A DNA stretch of 64,000 nucleotides from Sarcomyxa edulis (taxonomy: Eukaryota; Basidiomycota; Agaricomycetes; Agaricales; Mycenaceae), in assembly GCA_009761415.1 (NCBI GenBank), contig QUOL01000006.1:1550001-1614000 (forward strand), given 5' to 3'. The position numbers and the translations under genes are program-made. Below, piece after piece: positions 60,318 to 64,000 of this stretch; the first letter of the stretch is position 1, and every line of letters starts with the position of its first letter. Under the pieces are notes generated by a model. That model did not search any database and was not told the origin of the DNA. It worked only from the letters and a program-made list of their open reading frames with translations.

Positions 60318-60940
60318 TTATTCGTCTGTGAGAGAGTGAATTGAATCCTTACGGTTCAAATAGCTTTTTCTAGACATCTCTGAGCTCTCAAAAAAGCTAT
60401 TCACGTTCTCAGTATCTGACCAAAGATCTCCTAAAGTCGAGGGCTCTCGATCTAGAGAACCAGGATCATTGTCATCTGCAGAATTGGAGGCTGAGGGATG
60501 CCACAAAGAATTTTGAAAGTGTTTCTTTGAGAGCCCGGAAAGTGCAATCCCTCAGGCTCCCAATTGTGCTTGGAGCCTGAGAGCGTATCGCTCAAATCAT
60601 TATCGTGGATATCCGATGGATTCCTGAGATCATGGATGCTTTGTACGCGTTTTGGAGGGAAGATTGGATCAACGTTTGTGGTATATACCGCGCTCGGCCA
60701 ATACTCGGCTCTTCGCTCTCGAAATATATCCTCCAAATCTCTTCGAGTCCCGCAAGGAGTACTCTTCTGGCTTCTGGCTACACCCACGAGATCAGCACCC
60801 ATCAACTTCTTGGCTAGTCGATATCTGCCGGACTTGAACTTCCCCGGTGACCCGTCGACACTTTCCCCACAAACAGTGCAAACCTCCCATATCTAACCCA
60901 TATCAAGCCTTTTCAGTCTATCGACCTCGTCACCTCTCGC
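60318..60940 (-). pseudogene. Candidate acidic protein gene, apparent frameshift, family unknown
   Basis: On the minus strand a plausible acceptor (GGTTAG) opens a frame 'IWEVCTVCGESVDGSPGKFK', 'SGRYRLAKKLMGADLVGVAR', 'CGTRRDLEDIFRERRAEYWP', 'PIFPPKRVQSIHDLRNPSDI', 'HDNDLSDTLSGSKHNWEPEG'. The same style of sequence then continues only in another frame ('SLWHPSASNSADDNDPGSLD' to 'RKDSIHSLTDE'). No GT-AG intron explains the change, so a frameshift (mutation or assembly error) is likely. The 5' exon was not found. The CxxC could be half of a zinc site. No family recognised. Confidence 0.4.
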
Positions 60941-61234
60941 AAGCTCTGGCCGTCGTATGCATACGTTTGTAGTCAAGTCTTGTTACGAGACTATCCACTG
61001 ATTTGAAAGGGGTTTACTGTGAGGTAAAATATGTCTGTACAGTAGCGTACTTCATGATTATGCTTGATGACTTGGAGAGCATTTGCTGCTCCTTGTAGGA
61101 GTGGGAGGAAATATACAGATTCGATCAAGATTCAATTCGAAGTCGCGTGTCCGTGAATCGCATCCAAACCCACGGATTCGGTTTCTACTTGAAATTCTCA
61201 TGTTGCTCTGAGATTTGAGCTCTGACTTTCCAGG

Positions 61235-63411
61235 ATGCCCCGCATTTCCATGTCTACTCCAACACCTCAGGATGAGCTTACATCGACAGTCTTCGATGCA
61301 GTGGGCTCTTTACCCCAAGCTCGCAAGGCCAATTTTCTCCTCGACACTTCGTTGGCTCTAATCGAGGCTGGACAGTACGATATCTCTCGCAACGAGGCAG
61401 TTTATCCCATGTTTGTATCTCACGTAACTTTTTTCTTTTCAGATATGGCACCGACGTCGAAAACTACTTGGAGGTTTACCTGCGGACTCCAAATCTACCG
61501 CCAGCGGATGTGGCCAAAGCTTTGTTAGCCAGAGGTAATGCAAGAAAGGCTAGCGGGGAGAAATTATTGCTGAAAGCACAGCAAGGTATGTAAAAGCATC
61601 GTTTCCGACTTATAATTGATCCTAAACATGTTCGTCAGATTTCCAAGCGGTGTTGAAATTGGATCCCTCGAATCGTGAGATCCACCAACATCTACGCCGA
61701 AACAAGATGGTCAGTCACTCTCTTACGGATACGAGTGGTGAATTGAGACCGATGCTGTAAAAAGATACATTTCATGGACGAACCAGCGTCTCAGCGCGCA
61801 CCACCAGAGATATGGGAACGAATAGCTCTCCATATCCCTCGCTATCACCTCCGAACGTGGCTCTTTGTTTCTGCGTTTCACAGAGATATTGCCGTACGAC
61901 ATATATTTCATACAATAGACTTATATTTCGGAGAGGACCCGCCAAACGAGAACACCAATCGAGGATTAGACATCTTCGACCGAGCGAAATCTGACCCCAT
62001 CTTTGCTAGCCGGGTCAAATCACTGCGAGTACACTGGGCATACGAAGAGGGAGATACTTTGGATCTCGTTTCTCGTGAGTTTACACAAGCAATCCAGCTT
62101 CCAACAAACTAACATCGTCACAAGGCATTTTTCGCACCGCCCTTCCCGAGTTTAAAGCGCTCAGAGACTTTGAATGGATCGGGTATCCAGAAATGCGTGC
62201 GGAAATGGTTCAAGCTGTACTTGAAAGCCACTCTCAATTGCACGGCTTGGGTCTTATGTAAGTCTTTCTATTTACCGCAACCGAAAGACGATCCTGAAAA
62301 GATTGTTCGTGACAGAGGATGGCATTTTGATGCCGTTGGCGTGTCTGCATTTCGAAATCTACGAAAGTTCACCTTACGAGCAGAAGATGACGACGGGTTC
62401 GCAGACATGGGAGAAGTACGAACAGTTCTAGACCAGAATGAAGACACTCTCAAACATCTCATTCTCGGTGCCTACCTCGCTCGACATCACTCATGGGACA
62501 GTGCATTCCAGTCTGTGACTATCAAGAACCTAACTCATCTCGATCTTGTCGATACTCGTATCTCTCACATCGTACTCGCCCGTATCGCACATGCGCATAA
62601 CCTCCAAAGCCTGACGTTACATGGGACATTTGAAGACCCGAGTTCGGCATCAGTCGTCTTTGGTAGTGACCATGTTATAGACGGCCAACACACGTTCCTA
62701 CCTCACCTCGAAGCGTTCAGATTTGTGCTTGTAGGGCACGATGATGAACTACCGTTGTTCCAGGCTGTAACGCAGTTTCTACGACAAAGGAAGAAGTTGC
62801 GTAGGTTAGATCTGGGTACTTGTCCTTGGGAATTAGTTTTGAGCATCCTGCCTGATCTCACAAATCTGAGAGTCTTGGGGGTGCGGATAGCCAATGCGAC
62901 GGAACAAGCGATAAAATCACTCGTGTCTTCTATACCACAGGAAATGGTCGCCATCAATCTCGCCACCATTGTCTCCGAGAAACCTTTCGTATGTATCTAC
63001 AGCCCTAGTCTCACGATCTCACTGACTAAAACGAATATTCAGGACCAACATGCTCGACTGTTCAGATGTTTTACGTCTCTCTCATTTCTACACTTCCAAT
63101 GCTCTTCAAAACGACGGCCGAAACCGAACCTCATGCCTCCAAAAGACTTCCAATTCCAGACTGATTTGTGGATATCGAGCGCGAGGAGCATTGCCGCTAC
63201 CCTCCCTTCATTGGATTTCGTGGGCTGGCATGGCGAGCATTATGTGGTCGTGCGGGGCGAGACCTTTGGTAATCGCATCGTTGATCTCAAAGAGCTTCCA
63301 TCACGGCGGCGGCTGGACTGTGGCAAGGGAGTGGATCTAGGAAGTGATGATGCAGCATGGTTGGAGCGAAAGGACGTACCCATGGATTATGAGATGCCTG
63401 GATTGGAGTGA
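61235..63411 (+). CDS. TPR plus F-box/LRR protein
   Basis: Several-exon gene. The N-terminal part resembles tetratricopeptide repeats: 'MSTPTPQDELTSTVFDAVGS' and 'ANFLLDTSLALIEAGQYDIS', joined by an intron (GTTTGT...TTTCAG) to 'YGTDVENYLEVYLRTPNLPP' and 'ALLARGNARKASGEKLLLKA', then 'DFQAVLKLDPSNREIHQHLR'. After another intron comes an F-box 'RAPPEIWERIALHIPRYHLR' with 'TWLFVSAFHRDIAVRHIFHT', then LRR-like sequence ('IKNLTHLDLVDTRISHIVLA', 'HAHNLQSLTLHGTFEDPSSA') to 'VPMDYEMPGLE'. Family members are thought to link substrates to SCF ubiquitin ligase. The start at 61235 is preferred; an in-frame ATG follows at 61250. Confidence 0.85.
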
Positions 63412-63743
63412 GCCCTCCGAGCCTCATGGACTTCTTTCACACACGCTACTTCAAGCAAGGACATCTCATAGGCTGGATTTTACATAGTCTACTAGAAATT
63501 ATTTTGAACGCAGATTGAGCTCGAGAGCGGGATGCTAAAACGGTGTCCGGGGTATTTTCGAGTTCGGTGGTCGGACAACGAACAGGACTTCGATCTTGCT
63601 GCAACAGCGACCCAAACATACAAGCGTGAAGAAGACTTTGTTCACTGTAGCAGCAGGTTTTCTAGATCTCGGTATAAAAGTACTTTATTTTTCCACTTAC
63701 TTATTACCTGTTGATCATCAACTCACATCCCTTCTCAGCTATC
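63412..63743. other. Intergenic region and promoter of the last gene
   Basis: 3' flank of the TPR/F-box gene and upstream region of the F-box gene at 63744. A TATAAAAG box stands at about 63672-63679, some 65 bp before that ATG. Confidence 0.5.
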
Positions 63744-64000
63744 ATGGATACACCTTTCGTTCGTGTCTTGAACACCAACTACGTTCCAGATGGGCACACC
63801 CGCGAAGCCATCCGCGAATTCATAGCGACTCCAATCATCGAGTTGTCGCACCTAAACGATGAGATTGCTCTCGTCAAGGCCACTTACGATAGACTTCTAG
63901 CAAAACGGGAAGAATTGAGCAAGATGATCGATAATCATCGTGCTCTACTCTCGCCCGCGCGTAGACTTCCACCAGAATTGATCAAGGCAATCTTCATTCG
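63744..64000 (+). CDS. F-box-like protein, 3' end beyond window
   Basis: Open frame from ATG at 63744 to the window edge. It reads MDTPFVRVLNTNYVPDGHTR, 'EAIREFIATPIIELSHLNDE', 'IALVKATYDRLLAKREELSK', 'MIDNHRALLSPARRLPPELI'. It is the same N-terminal coiled-coil and F-box opening as the 25568-27223 gene (about half the residues identical by eye). It is also the closest match of the dead fragment near 38.6 kb. The LRR part is not in the window. Confidence 0.88.
   Translation, partial: MDTPFVRVLNTNYVPDGHTREAIREFIATPIIELSHLNDEIALVKATYDRLLAKREELSKMIDNHRALLSPARRLPPELIKAIFI

Overview
The window looks like nuclear DNA of a filamentous basidiomycete (Agaricomycetes). Genes are dense, on both strands and split by many 48-90 bp GT-AG introns. 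The families also fit: DUF6533 membrane proteins, F-box-like/LRR proteins with the 'HRALLSPxRRLPPEL' leader, a velvet regulator with a Pro/Gln-rich tail, a GH115 glucuronidase and short secreted cysteine proteins. I saw no convincing tRNA, rRNA, CRISPR array or intact transposon. All gene models below were spliced by eye.

Layout. 0-12 kb: the 3' part of a family X DNA polymerase, a DUF6533 membrane protein, a 4'-phosphopantetheinyl transferase, a secreted SGNH/CE2-like esterase and an uncharacterised gene. 12-21 kb: a Ser/Pro-rich small protein, an MFS anion transporter, a single-pass membrane protein and a VosA-like velvet factor. 21-24.4 kb: gene-poor, with possible decayed coding sequence. 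24.4-37 kb: a GNAT acetyltransferase, an F-box protein, a two-RRM protein, a large low-complexity protein and an Akr1-type ankyrin/DHHC palmitoyltransferase. 37-42 kb: three tandem short-chain dehydrogenase/reductase (SDR) paralogs, with a dead F-box fragment and (CTAAT)n repeats between them. 43-48.4 kb: a small membrane protein and a GH115 alpha-glucuronidase. 50-60 kb: an inverted pair of near-identical small secreted proteins bracketing a Golgi pH regulator-like protein and a glycerol-3-phosphate acyltransferase. 60-64 kb: a doubtful acidic gene, a TPR plus F-box/LRR protein, and the start of another F-box gene cut by the window edge.

Most of this is housekeeping (DNA repair, carrier-protein activation, lipid synthesis, palmitoylation, Golgi ion balance) mixed with accessory fungal genes (plant cell-wall esterase and glucuronidase, transporters, duplicated SDRs, F-box proteins, secreted proteins). 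I found no clear multi-gene biosynthetic or defence system. The best leads are the three SDR paralogs that all lack the Tyr-x-x-x-Lys pair, and the inverted secreted-protein pair that shares a conserved promoter block.
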